Shown: positions 1 through 7,995, counted from the stretch's first letter. The stretch is DNA of 64,000 nt from Bacillus sp. RO1 (GCF_012524115.1 NZ_JAAZWB010000087.1:124001-188000), one strand, 5' to 3'. Numbers and translations: made by a program. Notes: generated from the letters alone by a model not told the origin.

Positions 1-146
1 TTCATGATAGTTGTATTTTACCTAGTAGCAAGAGAGGGTAGGATTTTAGTTTTAGGAATAAGTCCACAAAAAGGATGCAGAACGGAAGGAACTTTTATGG
101 AGGATTCTCATCCTTCCTGGTTGCTCCATTTTGTTGCTTACTTACA

Positions 147-272
147 CTTATACCTTTTCGCCGTCAGCTTCGACCTTTTTACGGTCAGCTTCTACATTTC
201 CCGAGTTACCTTCTACATTTCCCAAACGAGCTTCTACCTTTCCACGCCAACGTTCTACAATTTTACGAAAAA
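147..272. repeat. Tandem array of six 21-bp units (array 1)
   Basis: Six consecutive 21-bp units begin at 147, 168, 189, 210, 231 and 252. Each starts with a CTTCTAC-like core followed by CATTTCC or CCTTTYC and a variable tail. There are no insertions between units. The array lies just past the terminator hairpin of the leftward lipoprotein gene. Two further arrays with the same unit number and order occur at 38127 and 38322. The 21-bp period keeps reading frames open, so long plus-strand frames run through it, but none has a ribosome binding site and I regard them as artefacts. Confidence 0.85.
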
Positions 273-313
273 AAAGAGATTTCTACCGCTCCGCTCAAGC
301 GATAGAAACCTCC
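268..313 (-). terminator. Rho-independent terminator after the lipoprotein gene
   Basis: Read leftward, the arms GAGGTTTCTATCGCT and AGCGGTAGAAATCTC pair around a short loop and are followed by a run of eight T. It ends the leftward operon 889 to 355. Almost the same hairpin recurs at 38444-38488, also next to a 21-bp array. Confidence 0.75.
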
Positions 314-354
314 CTGTGGTTGAAGGAACAGACACGCCGGCCCATTATCATTCA

Positions 355-714
355 TTATTCCTTCACTTCAACCCTTTTCGCATGACCTTTTGCGGGATAG
401 GAGTGATCCAGCCCACCGTCGATCCAAATTTGCACTTCATCTCCTACTTTTACATCAGCTAATTTATCAAAACTCAAATAAATCAGTGAGATTCTTTCTT
501 CATCTAATTCTTGAATTGTTTTTTTACTAACCGCAGCGTACTCGCTTCTGGTTACATTCTCTGCAACTAACATTCTTCCGTCTTTCACCTCAAGAATTAA
601 GGCATCAATAATCAAACTAGGATTTGCTTTTTCTTCTATTGATGTACAACCAACCAAAACAACAATTAAACTTATGAATAAAACATGCATGAAGTGACAG
701 GCACGCCGATCCAT
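355..714 (-). CDS. Small lipoprotein, DUF3221/YobA-like
   Basis: The 119-residue product has a hydrophobic N-terminal segment ending in a lipobox (LVGC at about residues 18-21), so it should be lipid-anchored on the outer face of the membrane. The mature part alternates short beta-strands (ALILEVKDGRMLVAEN, VKVGDEVQIWIDGG) as in the DUF3221 family, a small OB-like extracytoplasmic fold of unknown function. I chose the ATG at 714 because GAGGTG lies about 8 nt upstream. The first eight residues (MDRRACHF) are encoded by a copy of the dispersed repeat, and the next ATG at 690 was probably the original start. The RBS overlaps the stop of the upstream small membrane gene, so the two are co-translated. 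Family assignment is moderate. Confidence 0.65.
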   Translation of the reverse strand: MDRRACHFMHVLFISLIVVLVGCTSIEEKANPSLIIDALILEVKDGRMLVAENVTRSEYAAVSKKTIQELDEERISLIYLSFDKLADVKVGDEVQIWIDGGLDHSYPAKGHAKRVEVKE

Positions 715-727
715 TTTATCTCTCACC

Positions 728-889
728 TCATTTGTCTCGTCTCAAGATATGCCCAATAACTACACACAACAACATTAAGCCCACAAATAATCCCGTATCA
801 CTACTATCCATATTTAAAAACGCCGGTCCGACTAAGTAATTCACTATGAAAATAGCAACTGCCATAAATAAGAGCACTTTGTATATCAT
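728..889 (-). CDS. 53-residue membrane protein
   Basis: ATG at 889 follows AAGGTG with 6 nt spacing. The 53-codon frame (MIYKVLLFMAVAIF..., ending ILRRDK) contains two hydrophobic helices separated by a short polar loop with DSSD, and a positively charged C-terminus. Its TGA forms part of the ribosome binding site of the downstream lipoprotein gene, which supports real translation and coupling. I do not recognise a family. It is probably an integral membrane protein of the cytoplasmic membrane with no assignable function. Confidence 0.6.
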   Translation of the reverse strand: MIYKVLLFMAVAIFIVNYLVGPAFLNMDSSDTGLFVGLMLLCVVIGHILRRDK

Positions 890-922
890 CTATACACCTT
901 CTTCTTCACTTAATAATCTTGT

Positions 923-1114
923 TCAACTATTTTGAAAGTAAATAACAATTTGAAAAGCCGCAAGCAAGACTAAACTTTGAATAAACGTTACAGATATGTC
1001 TTTTTTCCAAGTGTTTTTGTCCGGATAGCTACCAGGAAACCTTTTAAAAACAAGGAGAATAGCCCACCAAAATAAAAATCCATACATGAAAGTACTAAAG
1101 TTTTCGTACAACAA
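923..1114 (-). CDS. 63-residue membrane protein
   Basis: The frame begins at a TTG codon at 1114 with AGGGGGAG about 8 nt upstream. It encodes two hydrophobic helices (about residues 9-25 and 43-60) joined by a basic loop (KRFPGSYPDKNTWKK). The loop charge suggests that it lies in the cytoplasm. The gene is 33 bp upstream of the 53-residue membrane protein and reads in the same direction, so the three genes 1114 to 355 could form one transcript. No family is recognised. Confidence 0.5.
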   Translation of the reverse strand: MLYENFSTFMYGFLFWWAILLVFKRFPGSYPDKNTWKKDISVTFIQSLVLLAAFQIVIYFQNS

Positions 1115-1352
1115 ATTGACTCCCCCTCTTTTGCCAAGTACCTCTTTTTGAAAAAATACTCCACTTTTAATTTAACATATATATCCATAATTACGGTGTT
1201 TTTTCAGAAATATTATATTTTTCAAACCAATCACAAAAAAACACCTTTTATTATGTTAAAATATTCCTAATTCTCTTCTGACACTGGTTGGACGCGGGGA
1301 TTATCCGGCTGACAACCTAGATTTTTTATTATATTTGAAAGGAGCGATCTCT

Positions 1353-1913
1353 ATGAAATTTGTACATATATTCGGCCCCCAAGCAGTCGGAAAAATGACC
1401 GTCGGGCAGGAGTTAGCGAAAATAACTGATTTAAAGCTTTTCCATAACCATATGACAATCGACTTGGTTGGGCATTTTTTTGACTACAGCACAAAGGAAG
1501 CAAAGCGGTTAGTGAACTTGTTTCGCCAGGAGATATTTGAAGAGGTTTCAAAAAGCGATCTGTACGGCATGATTTTCACCTATGTCTGGATGTTTGATAA
1601 GGAGTCGGATTGGGAGTATGTGAAGAACCTCACTCAGTTGTTTGAATCCAGAGGTGCCACGGTTTACTACGTCGAATTGGAAGCAGATCTAGACGAGCGA
1701 CTGGAGCGAAACAAAACGCCAAACCGTCTGGAACACAAGCCGAAAAAGCGAGATTTGGAATGGTCGGAGAACGATTTGTTGGAGACGCTGGAGAAGCATC
1801 GGTTGAACTCATTGGATGGGGAAATACCATTTGAGAATTACATTAAGATTGATAATACGAATATGAGCGCGGAGGATGTCGCAAGGTCTATTAAGAATCG
1901 CTTTGATTTTTAA
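1353..1913 (+). CDS. P-loop kinase-like protein (shikimate/adenylate-kinase fold)
   Basis: The 186-residue protein opens with a Walker A-like loop, FGPQAVGKMTVG, at about residues 5-16, where the usual serine/threonine after GK is replaced by methionine followed by threonine. A Lid-like stretch follows with DERLERNKTPNRLEHKP (arginine-rich, around residues 107-125). This pattern belongs to the small AAA/shikimate-kinase-like ATPases that are common in Bacillus and often misannotated as shikimate kinase. The substrate is unknown. I start at the ATG at 1353 because GAAAGGAG lies just upstream; the earlier in-frame TTG at 1335 overlaps that RBS. It is monocistronic. Confidence 0.65.
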   Translation: MKFVHIFGPQAVGKMTVGQELAKITDLKLFHNHMTIDLVGHFFDYSTKEAKRLVNLFRQEIFEEVSKSDLYGMIFTYVWMFDKESDWEYVKNLTQLFESRGATVYYVELEADLDERLERNKTPNRLEHKPKKRDLEWSENDLLETLEKHRLNSLDGEIPFENYIKIDNTNMSAEDVARSIKNRFDF

Positions 1914-2040
1914 GGGTCCAGACCTCTCCTCCTTTCCCTATAAATTCAAAAAATGTAATAAATTTAACATAAAACCCCATACTAAATGATTAGAGAAACT
2001 ACTTTTCAAGTAAAAGTAAACGGAATATGGAGGTTTCACA

Positions 2041-2595
2041 ATGACTAGCGCAATAGAAGCCATAGCAGCCATCATTAAAAATTTCACAGATGAAGAGCCA
2101 AAATTCCCTTTACATGTTGGCGAAGTAATGGATCTTTGGACAGCTTTTACAGCTTTTAAGGAAGCCCATACCCTTTATCAGATTGCACTCAACACTACCA
2201 ATGACACTGACTTAAAGCCCGTTTTAGAAGAGGCGTTGAAAGGTAGTTTCGCTGATACGAAACGGATAGAGGAGTTGCTCATTAAAGAAGGAGTTCCATT
2301 GCCTCTTATTTATCCAAATAAACCAGCCTCCGAACCAAGTGCTGTTCCCGAAGGTGTTAGATTAACCGATGATGAGATTGCCAATCTTATTTCTGTAAAA
2401 GTTGCGGCCTCCGTAACTTTCTGTGCCCAAGCTATGTCAAAAACAGTTCGAACCGATGTGGGGCTTTTGTTTTTTTCCATTCAGGTTAATTTAATGAAAT
2501 TTGCTGCACCACTGAAAAATTTAATGAAAGCCAGAGGTTGGTTAAGAGTTCCCCCACCATACAATCCACCTGGGGCTCCCCATCCACCTAGTTAA
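2041..2595 (+). CDS. DUF3231 family protein
   Basis: The 184-residue protein is mainly helical, with a repeated LWTAFTAFKEAHTLYQIALNT / LKPVLEEALKG pattern in the first half and a C-terminal helical bundle ending in a proline-rich tail (PPPYNPPGAPHPPS). This matches the DUF3231 family of spore-formers, a ferritin-like/coat-F-like helical bundle of unknown function. Members usually contain two such bundles in about 330 residues, so this is a one-unit short form. The start ATG at 2041 follows GGAGG. A strong terminator follows directly. A spore-associated role is a family-level guess. Confidence 0.7.
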   Translation: MTSAIEAIAAIIKNFTDEEPKFPLHVGEVMDLWTAFTAFKEAHTLYQIALNTTNDTDLKPVLEEALKGSFADTKRIEELLIKEGVPLPLIYPNKPASEPSAVPEGVRLTDDEIANLISVKVAASVTFCAQAMSKTVRTDVGLLFFSIQVNLMKFAAPLKNLMKARGWLRVPPPYNPPGAPHPPS

Positions 2596-2600
2596 ATGCA

Positions 2601-2637
2601 AAAATGCCTAGAGATCCTATTCTCTGGGCATTTTTTT
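2601..2637. terminator. Bidirectional terminator between convergent genes
   Basis: AAATGCCTAGAGA pairs with TCTCTGGGCATTT around a six-base loop and is flanked by A- and T-runs. It serves the DUF3231 gene on the right-going strand. The left-going methyltransferase gene has its stop codon (2617-2619) inside the hairpin. Confidence 0.8.
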
Positions 2638-3339
2638 AGACATTGCTTTTACTATAAGAAAATGTGGGCTTGTCATGAGATAGTGATAAGCCTCTTCTTT
2701 TATCTCTCTCATCTTCTCGAGCGGTTTGGGTTCCATCAGTTTATCAAGCATGAAAAATTGAGTAGTTGGATTGACGATATCCTCCATCGGCCTTCTGAAA
2801 AAGCTGACCTCAATGGTGATGGTTGGCTTTTTCCAAGTGTCTGTTAACAGTTGTGTCTCGAAGTAATCTTTACATTGGAAGCTCGTATAGTCCATAAACG
2901 GATGATGAACGGAAAATAACAAGGTCCCGCCTGCCTTCAAAACACGGCTAAATTCCTTGAATGTCGAGGTCCAATCCTTCAAATAGTGAAGTGTAAGGGA
3001 GCTGGCAATCACATCAAAGGAATTATCCTCGAAAGGCAGGGGCTTTTGGAGATCATGACAAAGAAATGTCGCTGCTTCGCCTACCCTTTCCTTCGCCGCT
3101 TTTATCATTTCCGGACTAAGGTCAATTCCTGTAACCTCCGCACCCCGCTGCACCAATTGAGCACTATACCAGCCAGCCGAGCAACCGGCGTCCAGCACTT
3201 TTTTACCTTTCAGGTCGGAAGGTAAAGCAGCCATCATTGCCGGTCTTTCGTAGTAAGCGTTATAAGGGCTTCCTTCATCTGTATCCTTTTGGTAGGTTTG
3301 AGCTAGTTTGTTGTAGGTTTCTTTTGTGAGGTCGGTCAT
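2617..3339 (-). CDS. Class I SAM-dependent methyltransferase
   Basis: The 240-residue protein has the SAM-binding motif [16 protein letters not shown] (about residues 48-62), the acidic end of strand beta-2 (GIDLS), motif II near [16 protein letters not shown] and a DUF4942-free Methyltransf_11 layout. It should transfer a methyl group from S-adenosylmethionine to a small molecule in the cytoplasm. The acceptor cannot be told from sequence. ATG at 3339 follows AGAAGGAGG. The gene converges on the DUF3231 gene and shares its terminator; the stop codon lies within the stem. A lipoprotein gene reading the same way ends 20 bp upstream, so transcription may continue from it. Confidence 0.85.
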   Translation of the reverse strand: MTDLTKETYNKLAQTYQKDTDEGSPYNAYYERPAMMAALPSDLKGKKVLDAGCSAGWYSAQLVQRGAEVTGIDLSPEMIKAAKERVGEAATFLCHDLQKPLPFEDNSFDVIASSLTLHYLKDWTSTFKEFSRVLKAGGTLLFSVHHPFMDYTSFQCKDYFETQLLTDTWKKPTITIEVSFFRRPMEDIVNPTTQFFMLDKLMEPKPLEKMREIKEEAYHYLMTSPHFLIVKAMSKKMPRE

Positions 3340-3359
3340 TTTTTCCCCTCCTTCTTTAT

Positions 3360-3806
3360 TTACTCTGGATTATCCAATAAAATTAATGCTTCAAACAAAT
3401 CCTCTTGCAATTTTTCATCTGCACTCACATAAAACACCAATATGTTATTTATTCCATATATTTGGTGGTCTATCAAATTCATTGTAGCGGTTTTTTCTCC
3501 AAATTCTACAATTCCCTCTGCTCTTTCTTTTGAAGTAGGAAAAACATATAAGGATAACATGTTACCTTCTAGCAGGTACACTTCAGGTGTAACACCATTT
3601 AATTCTTGTGCGAAAACACTCTTAATTGATAAGTCTTCATTTTTCTCTAATATAAAACCTTGCTCCGTTAATACTTCTACCACTTCTTCTACGCTCATTG
3701 GGTCCACCATTGAGTTTTGCGCTGAACAAGAAGCTAAGAGAGCTAAGAGAGCTAAGAGACCTATGTAAATGGATAGTTTTTTTATCAATATTCTCTTCCT
3801 CTTCAT
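3360..3806 (-). CDS. Lipoprotein of unknown function
   Basis: A basic N-terminus ([10 protein letters not shown]), a hydrophobic core and the lipobox LLASC give a type II signal peptide of about 26 residues, so the 148-residue product should be a membrane-anchored lipoprotein. The signal core LLALLALLA is encoded by three perfect 9-bp repeats (3732-3758). The mature part ([26 protein letters not shown]..., then [22 protein letters not shown]) resembles small Bacillus lipoproteins without assigned function. The ATG at 3806 is rather far (about 15 nt) from AGGAAGG. The TTG at codon 7 has a better placed AGAGGAAGAG, so the true start may be six codons downstream. Confidence 0.65.
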   Translation of the reverse strand: MKRKRILIKKLSIYIGLLALLALLASCSAQNSMVDPMSVEEVVEVLTEQGFILEKNEDLSIKSVFAQELNGVTPEVYLLEGNMLSLYVFPTSKERAEGIVEFGEKTATMNLIDHQIYGINNILVFYVSADEKLQEDLFEALILLDNPE

Positions 3807-3899
3807 GATATTTTCATATTCCTTCCTGAGAGCTTCTTTAAGATTGCTAGTATTTCGTTAATTAATGAGTATTATTTTACCAATATTTCACGACTATTG

Positions 3900-3925
3900 T
3901 GAAACTAAACCGACTAAAAAACGTA
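3900..3925 (+). promoter_or_regulatory. Sigma-W promoter of fosB
   Basis: TGAAAC at 3900-3905 and CGTA at 3922-3925 are separated by exactly 16 nt, matching the sigma-W consensus. In B. subtilis fosB is known to belong to the sigma-W cell-envelope stress regulon. The predicted start near 3932 leaves a leader of about 140 nt before the fosB ATG. The leader contains a segment resembling the AGCCGAGAAT hairpin family (3971-3996) but I could not assign a riboswitch. Confidence 0.8.
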
Positions 3926-4073
3926 GAAGCTAGTAAAACAATCTGGGACTTGAGAAAGGAATTTGATATGGATAGCCGAGAATGTACATAGTGCCGAGGC
4001 ACAGAATTTGCCCGAAGGAACAGACTGATATCCAGCAAAGAACTATCAGAATCATTTTCATAGAGGTGAAACC

Positions 4074-4496
4074 ATGCAATTAAAGGGACTCAATCATTTT
4101 TTATTTTCCGTTTCTGATTTAGAAGTTTCTATTAAATTTTATAAAGAAGTATTTGATGCTAAATTGTTGGTAAAAGGCAGAAACACTGCATACTTTGATT
4201 TAAATGGAATGTGGCTAGCTCTTAATGTAGAGGAAGATATACCTCGTAATGAAATACACCAATCTTATACACACATTGCATTTTCCATTGAAGAAGTAGC
4301 GTTTGATGAAATCTACGAGAAACTAAGGAAATTGAATGTGAACATTTTATCAGGTCGCCCAAGAGATGAACGAGATAAAAAGTCCATTTATTTTACGGAT
4401 CCAGATGGTCATAAATTTGAATTCCATACAGGGACACTACAGGATAGATTGGATTATTACGCAAAAGAGAAAACACATATGGAATTTTTCAACTAG
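4074..4496 (+). CDS. fosB: Metallothiol transferase FosB (fosfomycin resistance)
   Basis: The 140-residue protein is a one-module vicinal-oxygen-chelate (glyoxalase-fold) enzyme that adds bacillithiol to fosfomycin in the cytoplasm and so inactivates the antibiotic. The three metal ligands are visible: His8 in [11 protein letters not shown], His67 in SYTHIAF and Glu116 in [12 protein letters not shown]. The C-terminal [11 protein letters not shown] is characteristic of FosB. Length and motif order equal the B. subtilis enzyme. The RBS is GAGGTG before ATG 4074. A consensus sigma-W promoter lies upstream, so envelope stress should induce it. The following GNAT gene is only 18 bp away and is probably co-transcribed. 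Confidence 0.95.
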   Translation: MQLKGLNHFLFSVSDLEVSIKFYKEVFDAKLLVKGRNTAYFDLNGMWLALNVEEDIPRNEIHQSYTHIAFSIEEVAFDEIYEKLRKLNVNILSGRPRDERDKKSIYFTDPDGHKFEFHTGTLQDRLDYYAKEKTHMEFFN

Positions 4497-4514
4497 AATT
4501 ATGGAGGTTCGCAA

Positions 4515-5039
4515 ATGGATAAAGAGTCTATTAAAATCAGAAAAGCAATTTTATCAGATACAAAAGGGATAGCTAAAGTACATGTCGAGAGTTGGAAAAC
4601 AACATATGCCAACATTGTGCCAGATGAATATTTGAACAAATTAACTTATGAAAGTCGGGAACAAATATGGTTAAACAGCATTCCTAATGGGGGTGTATAT
4701 GTAGCCGAAAATAATGAAGGCGAAATAGTTGGTTTTTCTTCTGGTGGTAAAGAACGAAGTGGTAAATATGTTGGTTTCGATGGGGAATTATACGCCATCT
4801 ATATTTTAAAGGAGTATCAGGGGCAAGGTATTGGAAAAGCACTGGTTCAACCGATAATAGACGAACTCATAGGGATGGGACTAAACACCATGGTTGTTCT
4901 TGTTTTAAAAGACAATGCTTCGTGTTTGTTTTATGAAGCGCTGGGGGGCAAGAAAATTGAGGATCTTGAAGTTCAAATTGCGGGAAAGAAGCTTACGGAA
5001 GTTGTATATGGTTGGGAGAATGTTAAGAGCGTATTTTAG
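4515..5039 (+). CDS. GNAT family N-acetyltransferase
   Basis: The 174-residue product starts with IKIRKAILSDTKGIAKVHVESWKTTYANIVPDEYL, a typical N-terminal strand-helix of the YhdJ/YkkB-like GNAT group. It carries the acetyl-CoA pyrophosphate loop in ILKEYQGQGIGKALV (about residues 99-113) and the terminal LFYEALGGKK element. It should transfer an acetyl group to an amine; the substrate is unknown. ATG 4515 has ATGGAGG upstream. It lies 18 bp after fosB, so it may share the sigma-W promoter and act in the same stress response. A copy of the dispersed palindromic repeat follows its stop at 5045. Confidence 0.85.
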   Translation: MDKESIKIRKAILSDTKGIAKVHVESWKTTYANIVPDEYLNKLTYESREQIWLNSIPNGGVYVAENNEGEIVGFSSGGKERSGKYVGFDGELYAIYILKEYQGQGIGKALVQPIIDELIGMGLNTMVVLVLKDNASCLFYEALGGKKIEDLEVQIAGKKLTEVVYGWENVKSVF

Positions 5040-5088
5040 AGCTGAGGGGACAGGCATTCATTATTATTTGGCCTATCCCTCCAACCCT

Positions 5089-5589
5089 TCAAATACTCGG
5101 TAATACAAATAAAGTTATCGCAATTAATAGAGTTGAGCTGGTCCACGTAATGACGAGTTTCTTCTCTACTTTTACTGATGAGTCCATCACTTTATGTACA
5201 ATTGACAGAATGAAGAGATTTGTGAAAAACAAAAAGTAATAGACAACTAGAAACATCAGCCATGCGTGTTGACTGAGTAAGTCTTGTAATGGCTTGAAGA
5301 AAAATAACACGATAAACAGGACAAATGAAATCATAAGCCAAACTAGGATGATGATGAACATTTTATCCCATAGCGGATGCTGCATGAATTCTTTTTTCAT
5401 TTTTGCATGGTTATAGAGCAATTGATTACACGCAAACAAGATCAGTGAAACGGACACTAGGACTAACAGTTGTTTCAAAAATGGATTTTCCATAGTCAAA
5501 TAAGGGTTAACCAGATTGAAATTTGATATGAATGCAAATAAAACAAGAAATAGAATTACCAAGGACTGTTTCAGCCAATAGAATTTCAT
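5089..5589 (-). CDS. Five-helix membrane protein of unknown function
   Basis: The 166-residue product consists almost entirely of hydrophobic helices: about residues 8-28, 40-60, 75-100, 108-133 and 145-165. Short basic loops such as NHAKMKKEFMQHPLWDK suggest an in-out topology in the cytoplasmic membrane. I recognise no family motif. The start is taken at the ATG at 5589, preceded by GGTGAAAG. A GTG at 5610 would add seven residues but has a poorer RBS. It lies between the dispersed repeat at 5045 and the 52-bp tandem array, with no partner gene. Confidence 0.55.
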   Translation of the reverse strand: MKFYWLKQSLVILFLVLFAFISNFNLVNPYLTMENPFLKQLLVLVSVSLILFACNQLLYNHAKMKKEFMQHPLWDKMFIIILVWLMISFVLFIVLFFFKPLQDLLSQHAWLMFLVVYYFLFFTNLFILSIVHKVMDSSVKVEKKLVITWTSSTLLIAITLFVLPSI

Positions 5590-5702
5590 GAGGCTTTCAC
5601 CAAGGACCACATCTTTTGTTGCATATTATCGCCTCCTACTACTACTTACGACTTGGGAGAAGAAAAGTTTCACTGAGTTCGAGGGGACAGGCGATAACGG
5701 TA

Positions 5703-6274
5703 ATGAGGTCCTCTCTCTTCCTTTTTCCTCGTCACTGAGGTCTTCATAACGGGGATGAGGTCCTCTCTACTCCTTTTTCCTCGTCACTGAGGTCCTCATC
5801 ACGGGGATGAGGTCCTCTCTACTCCTTTTTCCTCGTCACTGAGGTCCTCATAACGGGGATGAGGTCCTCTCTACTCCTTTTTCCCCGTCACTGAGGTCTT
5901 CATAACGAGGATGAGGTCCTCTCTACTCCCTTTTCCTCGTCACTGAGGTCTTCATATCGGGGATGAGGACCTACCTTCTCCTTTTTCTTCGTCACTGAGG
6001 TCTTCATCACGCCCATGAGGACTTCTCTCCTCCTTTTTCCTCATTACTGAGGTCTTCATATCGGGGATGAAGACTTCTCTACTCGTCTTTCTTCGTCACT
6101 GAGGTCTTCATCACGCCCATGAGGACCTCTCTCCTCTTTTTTCCTCGTCAAAGAGGTCTTCATCACACCGATGAGGACCTACCTCCTCATTTTTCTTCGT
6201 CACTGAGGTCCTCATAACGGCGATGAGGACCTATCTACTCCTTTTTTCTCGTCACTAAGGTCGTCAAGGGAACA
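5703..6274. repeat. Eleven-copy 52-bp tandem repeat with hairpin units
   Basis: Units start at 5703, 5755, 5807, 5859, 5911, 5963, 6015, 6067, 6119, 6171 and 6223. The spacing is exactly 52 bp with no indels, although substitutions distinguish the copies. Each unit contains TTTTTCCTCGTCACTG followed by AGGTCYTCAT, a seven-base spacer and ATGAGGWCCT. The last two form an inverted repeat, perfect in the right-hand copies. It is flanked on both sides by a copy of the dispersed 27-bp repeat (5681 and 6265). No open frame runs through it. It is a contiguous tandem array, not a CRISPR. Confidence 0.92.
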
Positions 6275-6289
6275 GGCACGCCGACCCAC
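6265..6289 (+). repeat. Dispersed palindromic repeat copy
   Basis: AGGGAACAGGCACGCCGACCCA closes the right edge of the 52-bp array. A truncated copy, GAGGGGACAGGCG at 5681, opens the left edge. Both copies have the same orientation. Confidence 0.75.
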
Positions 6290-6398
6290 TAGCATTCCTA
6301 AATTGAGAGGAGCATTGGATAGGGGAATTTAGAGGGAATCGGTAAAGTTTAGAGGCACGATTCAGAAACTGACTGACACCAAGTAGATCGCACGACAA

Positions 6399-6421
6399 GG
6401 GGGAATTCACCGAACTCCCCC
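6399..6421. terminator. GC-rich hairpin downstream of the XRE gene
   Basis: GGGGGAATTC and GAACTCCCCC pair around a three-base loop, 17 bp beyond the stop of the leftward XRE regulator gene. No T-run follows on the minus strand, so it may be a transcript-stabilising hairpin rather than a classical terminator. Confidence 0.45.
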
Positions 6422-6437
6422 CTATCCCCTGAAAACT

Positions 6438-7280
6438 TTACACACCGGCACTTTCCTTCACATAATCATTAAGTACTCCCTGATCAATAAAAGGCATGAC
6501 TGGTATGATTTCTTTTAATCCTTTTTCTGAAATTGCCTTTAGAGCTAATTCACTCAACACTTCTTTATCTATAAATGGGCAGAGCGGTACAATAGACCGG
6601 ATTCCCTCTTTTTCAAAACTTTGCTTTGCCAATGTAGTTAGCACTTCTTGTTTTAAAAAAGGAGCAATTACGCTTATTTGTTTTAATCCTTGTGCTTCAT
6701 ACTCCCTTTCTGCAAAGTGGCCCAGCTTGTCTCGGCTTATGAACGGAGCAACCGGACCGATGGATTTAACCCCCTGTTCCATCACTGATTTTTCCGCGAA
6801 TTCATCCAATAGTTCACGACTTACAAATGGAGCGATGCCTGCTAATGGTTTTATTCCTTCTTCCTCGAATTTCTTTTTGGCACACTCATCAAGCACATCT
6901 TGACTGATAAACGGGGCAAATGTCGCCAAATCTTTCATGGTGAGAGTATCTGATAGACTTTTAAAAACTCCATCCGCTTTTTCTGAATCAAGTAAAGGTG
7001 CCACATTGGAAAACTCCTCAGCAGAAGCTATATAATCCTTCTCTTCCCCAGCTATAATCTGCTGAATCAGGGCACTTCCTTTTTCATGATTCAATAGTTC
7101 ATCAATACTTACCTCTAAGATGGTCGCAAGTTCAGGTAGCTTTGCAATATCTGGCATCGTCTCGCCACGCTCCCAATTACTTACCGCCTGATAACTTACC
7201 CCCAACTGATCCGCCAAATTCATCTGGGTCAGCTTTTTCGTTTTGCGCCAATTGCCAATCTGCACTCCAATCCTCTTCAT
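6438..7280 (-). CDS. XRE-family regulator with C-terminal 28-residue repeats
   Basis: The first 60 residues form a Cro/CI-type helix-turn-helix (IGNWRKTKKLTQMNLADQLG ... SYQAVSNWERGETMPDIAKL), so it should bind DNA. The C-terminal two thirds consists of about five repeats of 28 residues with the pattern APFISRExLDEFAEKxxxEQGLKxIxPV. Such PF(I/V)-containing helical repeats recur in Bacillus XRE proteins and could be a ligand- or protein-binding solenoid. The target is unknown. I place the start at the ATG at 7280 (GGAAGTG upstream); GTG codons at 7289 or 7298 behind GAAGAGG are alternatives. It has no same-strand neighbour and probably regulates itself or genes elsewhere. Confidence 0.8.
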   Translation of the reverse strand: MKRIGVQIGNWRKTKKLTQMNLADQLGVSYQAVSNWERGETMPDIAKLPELATILEVSIDELLNHEKGSALIQQIIAGEEKDYIASAEEFSNVAPLLDSEKADGVFKSLSDTLTMKDLATFAPFISQDVLDECAKKKFEEEGIKPLAGIAPFVSRELLDEFAEKSVMEQGVKSIGPVAPFISRDKLGHFAEREYEAQGLKQISVIAPFLKQEVLTTLAKQSFEKEGIRSIVPLCPFIDKEVLSELALKAISEKGLKEIIPVMPFIDQGVLNDYVKESAGV

Positions 7281-7468
7281 ATCAAACACTTCCATCACCT
7301 CTTCGCTTTTGATAGATTAATTGTAAGATTTTTCTGCCAATATGTATATCAAGTGGTGCTTGAGTTGATTCCATTCTGTTAAAAAGAAAACCAAGTCCAT
7401 CAAGGTACATTTTTGCCAAGAAAGAGATAGAAAAAAAGAAATGGTACAATAACAATAGAGGTGGTTAG

Positions 7469-7903
7469 ATGAAGATTATTCCGTATTTATCGGTTGGACC
7501 TTTAAAGATAAACATGAAGAAGGACGAAATACAGAAGGTAATAAAAGAAGAACCAAAAGCTTTCATGACTGATGAAGATGAACCAGCAGAACATTATGTG
7601 AATGCTGGCTTATTAGTCTATTATAGTGAAGATGGTTTAACAAGTAATGCTTTTGAATTTGTAGGTAAGAGCAATCCCGAAATAAATGGTATTTGCTTTC
7701 TAGAAATGACAGAAGAAAAAGCCTTAGAGACATTAAGGGAACTTGATCGTTCGGTCATTGAAGTTGCGGATACCCATATATCAAAAAAATTGGGTATTAG
7801 CTTATATATGTTAAATGACAGAGTAGAATCAATATTAGTTTTCGAAAATGGTTATTACGATGAAATGTTTGAACTGTTAGCTGAATTAGATAATGAGATA
7901 TGA
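7469..7903 (+). CDS. Conserved hypothetical protein (144 aa)
   Basis: ATG 7469 follows AGAGGTGG. The protein begins with KIIPYLSVGPLKINMKKDEIQKVI, a pattern seen in small acidic Bacillus proteins where a helix sets up a 'flexible start', and later has EINGICFLEMTEEKALETLREL and GISLYMLNDRVESILVFENGYY. No signal peptide or membrane helix is present, so it should be cytosolic. The overall alternation of short strands and helices resembles immunity-type proteins of toxin systems, but no toxin gene lies next to it and I do not assign a function. Confidence 0.6.
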   Translation: MKIIPYLSVGPLKINMKKDEIQKVIKEEPKAFMTDEDEPAEHYVNAGLLVYYSEDGLTSNAFEFVGKSNPEINGICFLEMTEEKALETLRELDRSVIEVADTHISKKLGISLYMLNDRVESILVFENGYYDEMFELLAELDNEI

Positions 7904-7948
7904 AGAATTCCATCATTATAGAAAAGATAGTTTTACGAGAATAACAAA

Positions 7949-7971
7949 GGACCATCCAGATTGGATGGTCC
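7949..7971. terminator. Hairpin between convergent genes
   Basis: GGACCATCCA and TGGATGGTCC form a perfect 10-bp stem with a three-base loop, between the convergent 144-aa gene and helD. Only a short T-rich stretch follows, so termination strength is uncertain. Confidence 0.6.
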
Positions 7972-7995
7972 TATTTGGGCTCCCTATTAAAATTC

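Noticed and set aside
4-462. Long plus-strand frame of 152 codons at the left edge
   Set aside because: It runs through the 21-bp array, the terminator and the antisense of the lipoprotein gene, has no RBS and is open only because 21 is a multiple of three.
988-1188. 66-codon leftward frame overlapping the 63-residue membrane protein
   Set aside because: The alternative frame has a better RBS and a plausible two-helix membrane protein. This one is charge-rich with no start signal.
3926-4073. T-box or other riboswitch in the fosB leader
   Set aside because: No T-box core motif, specifier loop or known riboswitch consensus could be read.
5703-6274. CRISPR array
   Set aside because: The units are contiguous 52-bp tandem copies without unique spacers, and no cas gene is present.
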